Source: CANKHA01 sp963731585
Lineage (GTDB): Bacteria > Pseudomonadota > Alphaproteobacteria > Rhizobiales > Xanthobacteraceae
DNA: 64,000 nt
Assembly: GCA_963731585.1 (NCBI GenBank)
Contig: CAVSWC010000003.1
Span: forward strand, 806,001-870,000
Direction: 5' to 3'
Shown here piece by piece: positions 17,847 to 27,649 of the stretch; position 1 is the first letter of the stretch; each line of letters starts with the position of its first letter. The notes beneath the pieces were generated by a model. That model was not told the origin of the DNA, ran no database searches, and was given only the letters and a program-made list of their open reading frames with translations. The position numbers and the translations under genes were made by a program.

Positions 17847-19659
17847 ATGGCTCCGCCGCTTTTGCAACTCACGGATACCGCGCTGACCTTTGGCGGCACA
17901 CCCCTGCTCACCGGCGCCGATCTGTCGGTTTCCACCGGCGAGCGGGTTTGCCTGGTCGGACGCAACGGATCGGGCAAATCGACTCTGCTGAAAATCGCGG
18001 CAGGCCTGGTCGAGCCCGACCGGGGATCCGTTTTTGTGCAGCCCGGCGCCGTGGTGCGCTACCTGCCGCAGGAGCCGGATTTTTCCGGCTTTGCCTCCAC
18101 GCTGGCTTATGTCGAAGCCGGGCTGCGGCCGACCGACAATCCGCATGCCGCGCGTTATTTGCTGGAGCAGCTCGGCCTCACTGGACAGGAGGCGCCGGAA
18201 AAACTTTCCGGCGGCGAGGCGCGCCGCGCCTCGCTCGCGCGCGTGCTTGGCGCCCTCGCCCGATATCCTGCTGCTCGACGAGCCGACCAATCATCTCGAC
18301 CTCACCACCATCGAATGGCTGGAAGCCGACCTGCTGTCGCGCCGCACGGCGCTGGTGATCGTCAGCCATGACCGGCGCTTTCTCTCCACGCTCTCGCGCG
18401 TCACGGTGTGGCTCGACCGCGGCGCGACGCGGCGGATCGAGCGTGGCTTTGCGCATTTCGAGGAATGGCGCGACCTGCTGCTGGCGGAAGAGGAGCGCGA
18501 GCAGCACAAGGCCGACCGCAAGATCGCCGCCGAGGAGCATTGGATCCGCCACGGCGTCAGCGGCCGGCGCAAGCGCAATATGCGGCGGGTCGGATTGCTG
18601 CAGGAGATGAAGGAGCGGCGGCGCAGCTACCGCGCAGCCGTCGGTGATGTTGCGATCGCCGCAAGCGCGGCGGCGCCGTCCGGCGCGCTGGTGATCGAGG
18701 CGCAAAACATCGGCAAGAGCTATCAGGGGCGCGCCATCGTCAGCGACTTCTCGATCCGCATCCAGCGCGGCGACCGCCTCGGCATTGTCGGGCCGAATGG
18801 CAGCGGCAAAACCACGCTGATCAACATGCTGACCGGCGTGTTGCCGCCGGACACGGGCGTGGTGAAGCTCGGGTCGACGCTGGCGATCGCGACGCTCACC
18901 CAGCATCGCGACAGCCTCGATCCGGATGTCACGGTGAAAGATGCGCTGACTGGAGGCGGCGGCGACAACGTGCTGGTCAACGGCGTTTCCAAACACGTCG
19001 TCAGCTATATGAAGGATTTTCTGTTTCTCCCCGAACAGGCGCGCACGCCGCTCGGCAAGCTCTCCGGCGGCGAGCGCGGCCGGCTGATGCTGGCGCAGGC
19101 GCTCGCTCGGCCGTCGAATCTGCTGGTGCTGGACGAGCCGACCAACGATCTCGACATGGAGACGCTCGACGTGCTGGAGGACATGCTGACGGATTATTCC
19201 GGCACCGTGCTGCTGATCAGCCATGACCGCGATTTTCTCGATCGGCTGGTGGGCGGGGTGATCGCCCCGGAAGGCAACGGCCGCTGGACCGAATACGCCG
19301 GCGGTTACAGCGACATGCTGGCGCAGCGCGGCGCCGACCTCGCGCGCGAGGCCGGCAAGCCGGCGCCGCAGCGGGAGGTGAGAGATCGAGCACCCGCCGA
19401 CATGCCGCCGCCGAAACGGCGGATGACCTTCAAGGACCAGCACGCGCTGCAAACCTTGCCGAAGACCATCGCCGCGCTGCAACGGGAGGCCGATGCATTG
19501 CAGGCAAAGCTCGCCGATCCGGATTTTTATGCGCGCGACCGCGCGGCGTTCGAGCAAGTCACGCAAGCGCTCGGCGAGTTGCAGCGCAAGATCGCCGCGG
19601 CGGAAGAGCAATGGCTGGAGCTGGAAATTTTGCGCGAGGAACTCGCGGGCTCAAGCTGA
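17847..19659 (+). CDS. ABC-F family ATPase, Uup type (one indel)
   Basis: Soluble protein of about 603 aa with two ABC ATPase domains and no membrane part, as in the ABC-F translation factors. Domain 1 has Walker A VGRNGSGKSTLLKIAAG, signature LSGGEARRASLAR and, after an extra G near 18249, LLLDEPTNHLDLTTIEWLEA. The linker is charged (EEEREQHKADRKIAAEEHWI). Domain 2 has VGPNGSGKTTLINMLTG, LSGGERGRLMLAQALARP and VLDEPTNDLDMETLDVLEDM. The C-terminal coiled coil (from about KTIAALQREADALQ) is typical of Uup. It starts at ATG 17847 and stands alone. Confidence 0.92.
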
Positions 19660-19745
19660 GCGGCGCATCCCTCCGCCTTGCGGCGGGCGTCAGAAGAAGG
19701 GGCATGCGATCGGTACGCTCAACTTGGTTCAAGGCGTGGGCCGCC

Positions 19746-20747
19746 TTACTCCTTTTTCTCCAAGGCGTTCCTTACAACGGCGATAACTTCAGGAGTTTGA
19801 TCGAGAGCTTCCTTGATCATTTTCGAGACGTCATCGCCGTATGCTGGTTCGACTGACCGTCCGAGCTTCGCCGCTTTTTCCTGAAGTTCCTTGTCTTCGA
19901 GCGCCTTCTTGTAGGCATCGCGCAGAGCGGCGAGGCGGTCGGCCGGAATATCCGGAGGGCCGGCGGTAAGACGGGCGATTTCAGCCTGCGATTGCATCAA
20001 GGCAACGAATGCAAGGCCATTTTTGTCCTGGATCAGGTCCTTTAGCTGGGGGACGTCCTTATCCTGGCCGCCGATTTGCGCAATGAAGCGCCCGTGACCG
20101 TCCTTGACAAACGGTTCATAGGAGGCGCGAGAACCCATGCCGCCATGGACATCGCCCCGGCGCATCGCGAGTAATTCTTCATTGCCGTTGTAACCGGTGA
20201 GAACCTTCACAGGCAGCTTGAGGATGTTGGTCAGGGAGGTAACCTCAACGAAGTTTGCGGCGCCGATGCCGGCCGTCGCAAATTTCACTTCTTCTTTCGC
20301 CTTGATCAACTCAGCGAAGGTGTTGACCTTGTGCTGAGCTGAGATAACGAGGACGCGCGGCTCGGAAGAAACCTTGCCAATCCACGACATCTTAGAGAGG
20401 TCAAATTTAACTCCTTCCGCGTTGACCAACTGATTGTAGATCAGGCCCGTATTGAAAGTGCCGATGGTGAGGCCATCCGGCTTCGATGCGTAGATTGTGT
20501 TGGTGCCGACGATGTGCCCGGCGCCGGGGAGGTTTCTCACAACAAAGGTCGAGCCCGGCAGGTATTTTTGCATGTACTCGGCAACGAGCCGGCCGGCGAT
20601 ATCGTAGCCGCCACCTGGCGCGGTCGCCACGATATAGGTGACTGTCTTGCCCTTGAAAAAATCGGCACCCGTCTGTGCGTGAGCGGCGCCGGCAGTGATT
20701 ATGCCTAGGGTCACTAAACTGGCGCGCAGGAGGCTTTGGTTGAGCAT
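19746..20747 (-). CDS. Bug/TctC substrate-binding protein 3
   Basis: A 333-aa exported binding protein; signal peptide MLNQSLLRASLVTLGIITAG ends at AAHA. The mature part reads FFKGKTVTYIVATAPGGGYD and VRNLPGAGHIVGTNTIYASK, a slightly divergent Bug type. The start at 20747 follows a weak TAGGGA site. The coding region is visibly poorer in GC than neighbouring housekeeping genes, which suggests recent acquisition. It is divergent from the next TctC gene; no transporter subunit is adjacent. Confidence 0.92.
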   Translation of the reverse strand: MLNQSLLRASLVTLGIITAGAAHAQTGADFFKGKTVTYIVATAPGGGYDIAGRLVAEYMQKYLPGSTFVVRNLPGAGHIVGTNTIYASKPDGLTIGTFNTGLIYNQLVNAEGVKFDLSKMSWIGKVSSEPRVLVISAQHKVNTFAELIKAKEEVKFATAGIGAANFVEVTSLTNILKLPVKVLTGYNGNEELLAMRRGDVHGGMGSRASYEPFVKDGHGRFIAQIGGQDKDVPQLKDLIQDKNGLAFVALMQSQAEIARLTAGPPDIPADRLAALRDAYKKALEDKELQEKAAKLGRSVEPAYGDDVSKMIKEALDQTPEVIAVVRNALEKKE

Positions 20748-20971
20748 AGTTTTCCCTAACGTTCTTGATTGGTTGAAAATTTTATCCGGCAGTGACAACG
20801 AAACTTTCCAAACGGGCTTAGTTATTGATGGTCATTTTGACAAATCGAACAAGCGACTCCCTTTTGACGGCGGATGCGACGAATTAATCTGGCTTGCTCA
20901 GCTTGACCGTGGATCACGGGCGGACGAAGGATCACCATAACAATTAATCGTCGCGCAAGGGGGCTCCGTCC

Positions 20972-22068
20972 ATGAAATTCGGCGGCAATGTCGGCAGATT
21001 TCTGACCCGGACGGCCGCTGTCGGGGCCGTCGCAGCAGCATTGACCTCCCCGGGCGCAGCCGATCCGGTCGCGGATTTCTACACCGGAAAGCAGATAAGG
21101 CTGGTTGTCGGCTTCACCTCGGGCGGCACGTATGACCTGTATGCTCGTTTGCTTGCTCGTTTATGGGCGAGCACATCCCGGGCAAACCTACCTTTATTGT
21201 TCAGAACATGCCCGGTGCCGGCAGCCGGCTAGCCGCCAATTGGCTCTACACGGCCGCCCCGAAGGACGGCACCGCAATGGCGATCCTCGGCCAGAACACC
21301 GCCTTCGATCAGGCGCTGGGCGCCGACGGCGTACAGTTCGACGTGCGCAACTTTCACTGGATCGGCAATCCGATCGTGGCCAACAACGTCATGATCGCCT
21401 GGCAGGCCAGCGGCGTATCAACGGTCGAGGATGCGAAGACCAAGGAGGTCGTCATCGGAGCGAGCGGCGCAAGCTCGCCGTCCGTGATCTATCCGCAGGC
21501 ATTGAACACCCTGGTCGGCGCCAAGTTCAAGATCGTCGCCGGCTATCCGGGCGGCAACGACATAGATATGGCCATGGAACGCCGGGAAGTGGACGGCCGC
21601 GGCAGCACCGGCTGGATTTCGGTCAAATCGAATCCCTCGCACGCCAAAGGGATTGCTGACGGCACTCTCAAAGTTCTTGTGCAAATCGGTCCGAAGAAAG
21701 AGCGGGACCTGCCGAATGTGCCGCTGCTCACCGACCTTGCCCAGAACGAAGAGCAACGCCAGGTCTTCGAGATCTTGTCCTCCGATGTGGCACTAGGGCG
21801 CCCTCTGCTGACGACGCCGGACGTGCCGGCAGAACGCGTCGAAGCGCTGAGGCGTGCTTTCGATCTGACCTTGAAGGATGCAAATTTCCTGAGCGAAGCC
21901 GGTAAGCAAAAGCTGGACATCGACCCCCTGACGGGCAAAGAGTTGCAGGCTCTCGTGACCGCCGCCGTGAGCAAGCCGCCGGCCGTTATTGCGTCCGTGA
22001 AGAACGCCATTCAGCCAAGGAATGTGCAAGAACTTCCTAAGAAGCCAACTGGCGCGGCCCCTAAGTAG
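20972..22068 (+). CDS. Bug/TctC substrate-binding protein 4 (one indel)
   Basis: Exported binding protein of about 365 aa. The first 62 codons give a signal peptide (TAAVGAVAAALTSPGAA) and FYTGKQIRLVVGFTSGGTYD. A missing base in the T-run near 21161 breaks the frame, which continues MGEHIPGKPTFIVQNMPGAG, NWLYTAAPKDGTAMAILGQN and so on. The C-terminus (QPRNVQELPKKPTGAAPK) is a longer tail than usual. The start at 20972 has AAGGGGG upstream. It is the only TctC gene here on the plus strand. Confidence 0.88.
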
Positions 22069-22184
22069 TAATGAATTGAGCGCCGGTCTTACCGATAGTT
22101 CATCTGCAAACGACTCTGGCGGTCGCAGTGTTTTTGGAGCCAGGCGACGAGCCCCCGTCGGGATCGGCGGCAGGCCGAGAGCCG

Positions 22185-23318
22185 TCAGCGCGCACGATAC
22201 TCCTTGAGCGCATCGCGGCGCGCCTGGAAGCCTAGACCCGGCTTATCGGGCACCATAAAGCTCGGACCAGTGATGTCGGGAAGACCCTCGTATAAGGCCG
22301 TCGCCGCGCCGACCGCGCCCGTTTGGTATTCGATGCCGAGACCGTTCGGCACGCCCGCCTGCAGGTGCATGTTGTGGAACGGCGCTCCGCCGCCATTGGC
22401 AATGGGAGCGTTGAATGCGGCCGCCAGGCCGGAGATGCGCGCGCACTGCGTGAAGCCGCCCGCAACCACCACATTGGGCTGGATCACATCGACGGCCTCT
22501 TTGACGAGCAGCTCACGGAACCTGGAAGCCAGCGCCTCCGACTGCCCGACGGCGATCTTGATCGTCGTCCTGCTTCGCAACTGCGCCAGCAGCTGCGTGT
22601 CGTTCTGGAGCAGCGGCTCCTCGTACCATTCGATGCGGTACTGCTCGACGCCGCGGGCCAGCGCCACGGCATGGTGGAGATCCAGCCTGCACGCGCCATC
22701 GATCGCGATCTCGACGTCGGGACCAAGCGCCTCGCGCAGGTGCTTGACCCTGGCAATATCGTCACGAATGACAGTCTCGGGCGAGACGGTCGAGGCTCTG
22801 CGGTCGAGGCCTGGACGGCCGACCCGTATCTTGACCGTGTGGAACCCGCGCTCGACGATTTTCTTGGCGAACGCGACGAGCTCATCGAGAGAGAGGCCCG
22901 TTAGGCCGAGCGTCGCATACGCGGGCAGATCGCGCCGATAACCGCCGAGCAGTCGCCAGATGGGCAGTCCCAGCGCCTTGCCCTTGAGGTCCCATATGGC
23001 GATGTCCAGAGCGCTAATGGCACTGAAGGCGTAGCCCGACTGGCCCGAGCTGGCGAGCGTCCAGTAGAGCGCTTGCCAGACCGCCTCGCTGTCGAGTGCA
23101 TCGCGCTCGACGATTGCCGGTGCGGCGATGCGCTCGATGAGCGTTGCCAGCACCACGCTGTCGGCGAAGTAGCCGAGGCCCTCGCCGACGATGCCGTCCG
23201 CGCTCTCCACCTCCACGTGACACATGGACAAGTCGTGGGTCTGCTTGAAGCCGTACTGCGCATGGCTCGCACGGACCTTGAGCGGAACGGCCGTAACGCG
23301 CTTGATGATCTGCTTCAT
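22185..23318 (-). CDS. Enolase-superfamily enzyme (mandelate racemase/muconate lactonizing type)
   Basis: A 377-aa Mg-dependent enzyme that abstracts an alpha proton of a carboxylate. The N-terminal capping domain is followed by the barrel: HTVKIRVGRPGLDRR (catalytic Lys region), EIAIDGACRLDLHHAVALAR (first metal ligand), EWYEEPLLQNDTQLLAQL (second), and AVGQSEALASRF with the third acidic ligand. The next segment is VIQPNVVVAGGFTQCARIS, where the Asp usual in QPD is Asn. The C-terminal GGGAPFHNMHLQAGVPNGLG supplies the His region. The ATG overlaps the ancestral stop of the TctC gene upstream (TAATG), so the two form a transport/catabolism pair. The substrate is unknown. Confidence 0.88.
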   Translation of the reverse strand: MKQIIKRVTAVPLKVRASHAQYGFKQTHDLSMCHVEVESADGIVGEGLGYFADSVVLATLIERIAAPAIVERDALDSEAVWQALYWTLASSGQSGYAFSAISALDIAIWDLKGKALGLPIWRLLGGYRRDLPAYATLGLTGLSLDELVAFAKKIVERGFHTVKIRVGRPGLDRRASTVSPETVIRDDIARVKHLREALGPDVEIAIDGACRLDLHHAVALARGVEQYRIEWYEEPLLQNDTQLLAQLRSRTTIKIAVGQSEALASRFRELLVKEAVDVIQPNVVVAGGFTQCARISGLAAAFNAPIANGGGAPFHNMHLQAGVPNGLGIEYQTGAVGAATALYEGLPDITGPSFMVPDKPGLGFQARRDALKEYRAR

Positions 23319-23380
23319 TACTGCGATCCCACCAACTCGATCACGGACTTCGGCGTGGCGTAGAACTCCTCGATGAGCGC

Positions 23381-24340
23381 TTAAATCTTGGTGCCGCTGA
23401 CCGGAGTGAGCTCCTGCTTCTGCCGCTCGAACTCGGCAATGACCTCCTTGTCCTTGACCATGTCGTCGAAGGCTTTGCGCAGTGCTGCGACGCGGTCCTG
23501 TGGAACGCCGGGTCCCAGGACGTAGGGACGCCCGGCCACCCCGCGAGCAAACACGAACCGCAGCGCCTTGCGCTGGTCCTCGTTCTTTACGAAGTCGGTG
23601 GCGAGCGGTACGTGCGGGAGATCGGGATGTTTTTCCACCGCTAGCTGAGCCAGCAGGTTGATCTTCTTGTCCTTGAGCCATTGGGGACGCTGTGAGACGA
23701 TCGAGGACCAGGACCAGGCGCAGCGGCCATTCACCTCGCCACGTTCCATCGCGAGGAGGACGTTCCCTCCTGCCTTATACCCGCTAATCACCTTGAACTT
23801 GGTGCCCATGATGCGGTTCATGATCTGCGAGGAGTTCTCGCCTTCGCCCCCTGCCGAAGACCCGATGATCAGCTCGTGCTCGAACAGGTCCTTGAACTCC
23901 TTGACCTTCGACCCCTCGTGCCAGGAAACGCACAGGGCGACCTCATTGTTGAGGCTGCCGATCCAATGGAAATTGCGGGTATCGAACTGAACACCGGGCA
24001 GGTTCATGAGCTGCGCCTGTGCCGTCGTGCGGTTTACGGCGCCCATCACGGTGCCGTCCTTCGGTGCGATGTTGTAGACGTAGTTGGCCGCGACTACTCC
24101 ACCGGCGCCCGGCATGTTCTGCACGATGATCGTCGGATTTCCAGGGATGTACTTGCCCATGAAGTTGGCAAGCAGGCGGGCATAGGTATCGAAGCCCGCT
24201 CCCTCGCCGCCACCGACGATGACACGTATCTGCTTGCCGCGGTAGAATTCCTCGACCGTCTGTGCGCTGGCAGAGACGCAGAGTGCCATAAGTACTGCCG
24301 ACGCAATGGTTCCGATGTGGCAGAGTGCACGGTATTGCAC
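23381..24340 (-). CDS. Bug/TctC substrate-binding protein 5, C-terminus cut by an in-frame stop
   Basis: A 319-aa reading frame with a signal sequence ending LMALCVSASAQ. FYRGKQIRVIVGGGEGAGFD and QNMPGAGGVVAANYVYNIAP are Bug motifs. I chose the GTG at 24340 because GGGAGG precedes it; an ATG at 24394 is also open. The frame stops with TAA right after LTPVSGTKI. The next 20 codons remain in frame (ALIEEFYATPKSVIELVGSQ) and end at a TAA that overlaps the enolase gene's ATG, at 23318-23320. A single C-to-T change (CAA to TAA) explains this, so the normal protein was about 340 aa. Confidence 0.88.
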   Translation of the reverse strand: MQYRALCHIGTIASAVLMALCVSASAQTVEEFYRGKQIRVIVGGGEGAGFDTYARLLANFMGKYIPGNPTIIVQNMPGAGGVVAANYVYNIAPKDGTVMGAVNRTTAQAQLMNLPGVQFDTRNFHWIGSLNNEVALCVSWHEGSKVKEFKDLFEHELIIGSSAGGEGENSSQIMNRIMGTKFKVISGYKAGGNVLLAMERGEVNGRCAWSWSSIVSQRPQWLKDKKINLLAQLAVEKHPDLPHVPLATDFVKNEDQRKALRFVFARGVAGRPYVLGPGVPQDRVAALRKAFDDMVKDKEVIAEFERQKQELTPVSGTKI

Positions 24341-24546
24341 GGTCTCATCCTCCCAGTTTAGTCGCCGACATGCTTTGCGGAGCACCCGTAGCATTGCCCG
24401 CTCCTTTTCTATCTCGACAGTCCGAATGTGTCCGCGATGCCAGTGCGTTCTAAAGCGTGATTAGTGCTCCCCCACGGCCGGCCAGGGCGAGGGACAGGCT
24501 TATCGGTTTCGCGACATTTCGAATCCCAAATCAACTCAGGATAAAG

Positions 24547-25515
24547 TCATCCCGCTCTACCGCCGCCGGTCGGCGGCTGATGCGGCCAGGTCCCGCTATG
24601 CGGCTTGCCCTTCATGCCCTCGCGGCGGCGGATATTGACCTGCGGGTCGCGCAAATCGAGCGGCCATGTCCGCTTGCACGGATCGCTGACGTGATGGCTC
24701 ATCCGCCCGACCTTCTCGATCTCGATCTCCGCGAAATCGCCGTCCTGCAGCGGGCCAAGATGGGAATGGTTGACTCCGACCAAAATGAGATCGCCGGGCT
24801 TCAGGGTCATGTTGTGCGACAGCGTGGAGATCATGAAGGCGACGCTGTGCTCCATGTCGTCCGTATTGTAGTCCTGGCGCAGTTGGCCGTTGACCCAGAA
24901 CCGGATCTGCAGCTTGTTCGGATCGCCGACCTCGTCGGGCGTGACGATGGCCGGCCCGAGCGGCAGGAAAGTGTCGAAGCATTTGCCGTAAGGCCCGGCG
25001 AGTTCCGCCTCGCCCTCCACCGGACCGCGCGCCGACACGTCGCCGCTGGTGGTATAGCCGAAGACATGGTGCAGCGCCCGATCGATGGAGACATCTTTCG
25101 CTTCCTTGCCGATGACCAGCGCCAGCTCGGCCTCATGATTGAAAACACTGGCGCGGAAGGCGGGCAGGATCACCGTTTCACCCGGCCCGATCACGGCATC
25201 GGGCGACTTGAAGAAAGTGCGCAGCGGCCCGGGCGGATCGAGCGGCACGCCTTCCTTGAAGTTGCGCCGCCCGCACAGCACCTTGCCCGGCCGCGGCACC
25301 GGCGCGCGCAGCTTCACTTGCGCCAGCGGGATCGTCTTGCCGTTTGATTGCGCCTCCTGCAGCGCGCCGCGCAGCTGGTCGAATTTGTCGATCAGCGTTT
25401 CCAGCACGTATTGCGGCGGCGCGCCGGGAAAGGCGCCGACCAGATCGGAGATATCGATCACGCCATCCTGCTTGACGAGGCAGGGCCGGAACGCGTCATA
25501 AAACCCAAATCTCAT
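24547..25515 (-). CDS. Fumarylacetoacetate hydrolase (FAH) family protein
   Basis: A 322-aa FAH-fold enzyme; the family covers C-C bond hydrolases, decarboxylases and isomerases acting on oxo-acids. Metal-site residues are visible in ASVFNHEAELALVIGKEAKD (ExE) and YTTSGDVSARG (Asp). KVLCGRRNFKEG aligns with the usual YAxNYxxH region but lacks its final His. The C-terminus KPGDLILVGVNHSHLGPLQD and GDFAEIEIEKVGRMSHHV is typical. It lies 13 bp downstream of tctB on the same strand, so it probably processes the compound imported by TctABC. Confidence 0.9.
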   Translation of the reverse strand: MRFGFYDAFRPCLVKQDGVIDISDLVGAFPGAPPQYVLETLIDKFDQLRGALQEAQSNGKTIPLAQVKLRAPVPRPGKVLCGRRNFKEGVPLDPPGPLRTFFKSPDAVIGPGETVILPAFRASVFNHEAELALVIGKEAKDVSIDRALHHVFGYTTSGDVSARGPVEGEAELAGPYGKCFDTFLPLGPAIVTPDEVGDPNKLQIRFWVNGQLRQDYNTDDMEHSVAFMISTLSHNMTLKPGDLILVGVNHSHLGPLQDGDFAEIEIEKVGRMSHHVSDPCKRTWPLDLRDPQVNIRRREGMKGKPHSGTWPHQPPTGGGRAG

Positions 25516-25528
25516 TGCGCTGTTTCCT

Positions 25529-26107
25529 TTATCGCATGAACAAATCGACGATCAGCGGCACGTGCCACGGGATTCCAAGAAGCCAGTCATAGAAGCCCAC
25601 CAGGATCGCAAGCGCGACCAGCAAGATCACGCCGGTCCAGAACCAGGAGAGACCCGCGATCGCGATCAGGTAGGCGCCGAGCAGAATGGTCGCGCCGAAA
25701 TGAAATCCGAACACCCAGACGACCAAGGCGAGACCGAGCGTGAAACCGAAAATCTGGAAAAACCGCAGCCGCGCTTCCGGGCTGTCGATGCCTTGCTCGA
25801 AACCGGTATCCATGATCGTCGCTGCACGGCTGGATATCTCAATCGGCCGGAAGAAGCTGAGAACGATCGTGCCGACGCGCAGCACCCAGAAGACCGCGGC
25901 GATGCTGATGCCGATGAGCGGGGTCAACCGATCGGAGAAGCGCCAGTGCGTCGAATCCCAGAGCATGTAGCCGAGGAAGGCGGCGACCAGCGCCAGCAAC
26001 ACGATCTCGCCGGCGAATTCCAGCGTGAGACGGTCGCGCAACGGAACCTTGGCAACGCCGGCGCGCGGCGCGTTAGCCTCCTCGTCGGGCAATGCGGCGG
26101 CAATCAC
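25529..26107 (-). CDS. tctB: Tripartite tricarboxylate transporter small membrane subunit TctB
   Basis: A 192-aa membrane protein with four predicted helices (IVLLALVAAFLGYMLW, IGISIAAVFWVLRVG, IFGFTLGLALVVWVFGF, and FWTGVILLVALAILVGFYDW). The size and topology fit TctB, the small subunit of TTT carriers. It overlaps the end of tctA by about 35 bp, within the order tctC-tctA-tctB-FAH on the minus strand. Confidence 0.88.
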   Translation of the reverse strand: MIAAALPDEEANAPRAGVAKVPLRDRLTLEFAGEIVLLALVAAFLGYMLWDSTHWRFSDRLTPLIGISIAAVFWVLRVGTIVLSFFRPIEISSRAATIMDTGFEQGIDSPEARLRFFQIFGFTLGLALVVWVFGFHFGATILLGAYLIAIAGLSWFWTGVILLVALAILVGFYDWLLGIPWHVPLIVDLFMR

Positions 26108-27649
26108 CGCCCCTGCAGGCGAGCGCTGCCGCGAGCGCTTCCTGCCGAACTTCCTTCACCGTCGAGGCCACCTGCCGCCGCATCCGCACGCCGACAAGCG
26201 CGACCAGGCCCATGACCGCCAGGATCGCCAGGAACTGCGGCCGCGCGAACATGCTGAAGCCATAGTTGTTCACGGCGATCCAGAGATATTTCTCCATGAT
26301 CTCGCCGAGCGCCACGGCGATCAGGATCGGCGGACGCGGCCAGCCATAGGCCTTCATGAACAGGCCCAGCACGGCGAAGATCAGGACGACGGCGAGGTCG
26401 GCCACGGAATTCGTCGTCATGTAGGCCGCCAGCATCGCCACCCAGATCACGATCGGCGCGAGCACCGCGGGATTGGCCAGCGTGAGCCGCGCCAGATACG
26501 GCGCGAACAGCATCACGATGGGAACCGTCAGCGTATTGGCGATGATCAGCACGTAGACCAGCGCGACGACCACATCGAGATGATTGGTCATCATGCTGTA
26601 GCCGGGCGTGAACCCGCAGAGCACGAAGATCGCGATCATGATCGACATGCCGGCGGTGCCCGGAATGCCGAAGGCCAGCGTCGGAAACAGCTCCCCGCCA
26701 TCGGCCGATGAGTTCGGCGCATCGGAGGCGATCACGCCGCGCACGTCGCCCTTGCCGAAAGTCTCGTGCGCGCCTTTCTCGGTGTTGCGCGCGACCGCAT
26801 AGGAAATCCAGTGCGCCACGGGCGCTCCCAGGCCCGGCATGATGCCGATCGCGGTGCCGATGGCTGAGGATTGGATCATCAAGCGGAAATGCCTGAAGCC
26901 TTCGCCGATGCCGCGCAACACGTCGCGGTCGGCCTCCTTCATCAGCAGATCGACGCGCTTGCCGGCGACCGGCTTGCCGCCCACGACCAGCGCGACCGCT
27001 TCCGGAATCGCAAACAGTCCCACGACCAGCGGCCCGAGCGGCACGCCGTCATACAGATAATTGAGCCCGAAGGTGGCGCGGATATCGCCGCCGATCGAAC
27101 TGTAGCCGACCATCGCGATGGCGATGCCGAGCCCGCCGGTGAGCAGCCCCTTGATGAAGGCGCCGGAAGAGACCACCGCGACCGTCATCACGCCGATCAT
27201 CGTCAGCAGGAAGAATTCCGCCGAGCCGAAGATCAGGATGAGCTGGCGCGCGAAGGGAAGCAGCGCCAGCAGCACGAGCGCGCCGAACACGCCGCCGACG
27301 AGGTTGCAGGTATAGCTCGCGCCGATGGCGACGCCCGGCCAATCCCTTCTGCGCCATCGGATAGCCATCGAGCACCGTCGCTTGCGCCGATCTGCCGCCG
27401 GGGATGCCGAGCAGGATCGAAGGCACCGGCTCCATCAGATCGGATGCGGCCTTGTAGAAGATCGCGACGCAGACCACGACCCAGGGGTCGAGATGGCTGG
27501 TGAGTCCGAGCAGGATGACGAAAACCGGCACGCCACCTCCGGGCTTCAGCCCGGAGATGACGGCAATCGGCAGCACGATCAGAAAGCCGAGCCATATGCC
27601 GGGGCGGGAGAAGAGTTGCTCCGCGCCCGCCGATCATTGCCTCTAGCAT
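26073..27649 (-). CDS. tctA: Tripartite tricarboxylate transporter large membrane subunit TctA (two indels)
   Basis: The transport channel subunit, about 524 aa and roughly twelve membrane helices, with secondary active uptake driven by an ion gradient. The N-terminus starts MLEAMIGG at 27649, with an extra G near 27626-27628. It continues LPIAVISGLKPGGGVPVFVI and MEPVPSILLGIPGGRSAQAT, the PGxPG-like loop typical of TctA. A second extra base near 27334-27336 precedes GVAIGASYTC, then GVMTVAVVSSGAFIKGLLTG and MPGLGAPVAHWISYAVA follow. Both breaks fall in runs of three C. It overlaps the end of tctC and the start of tctB. Confidence 0.9.
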
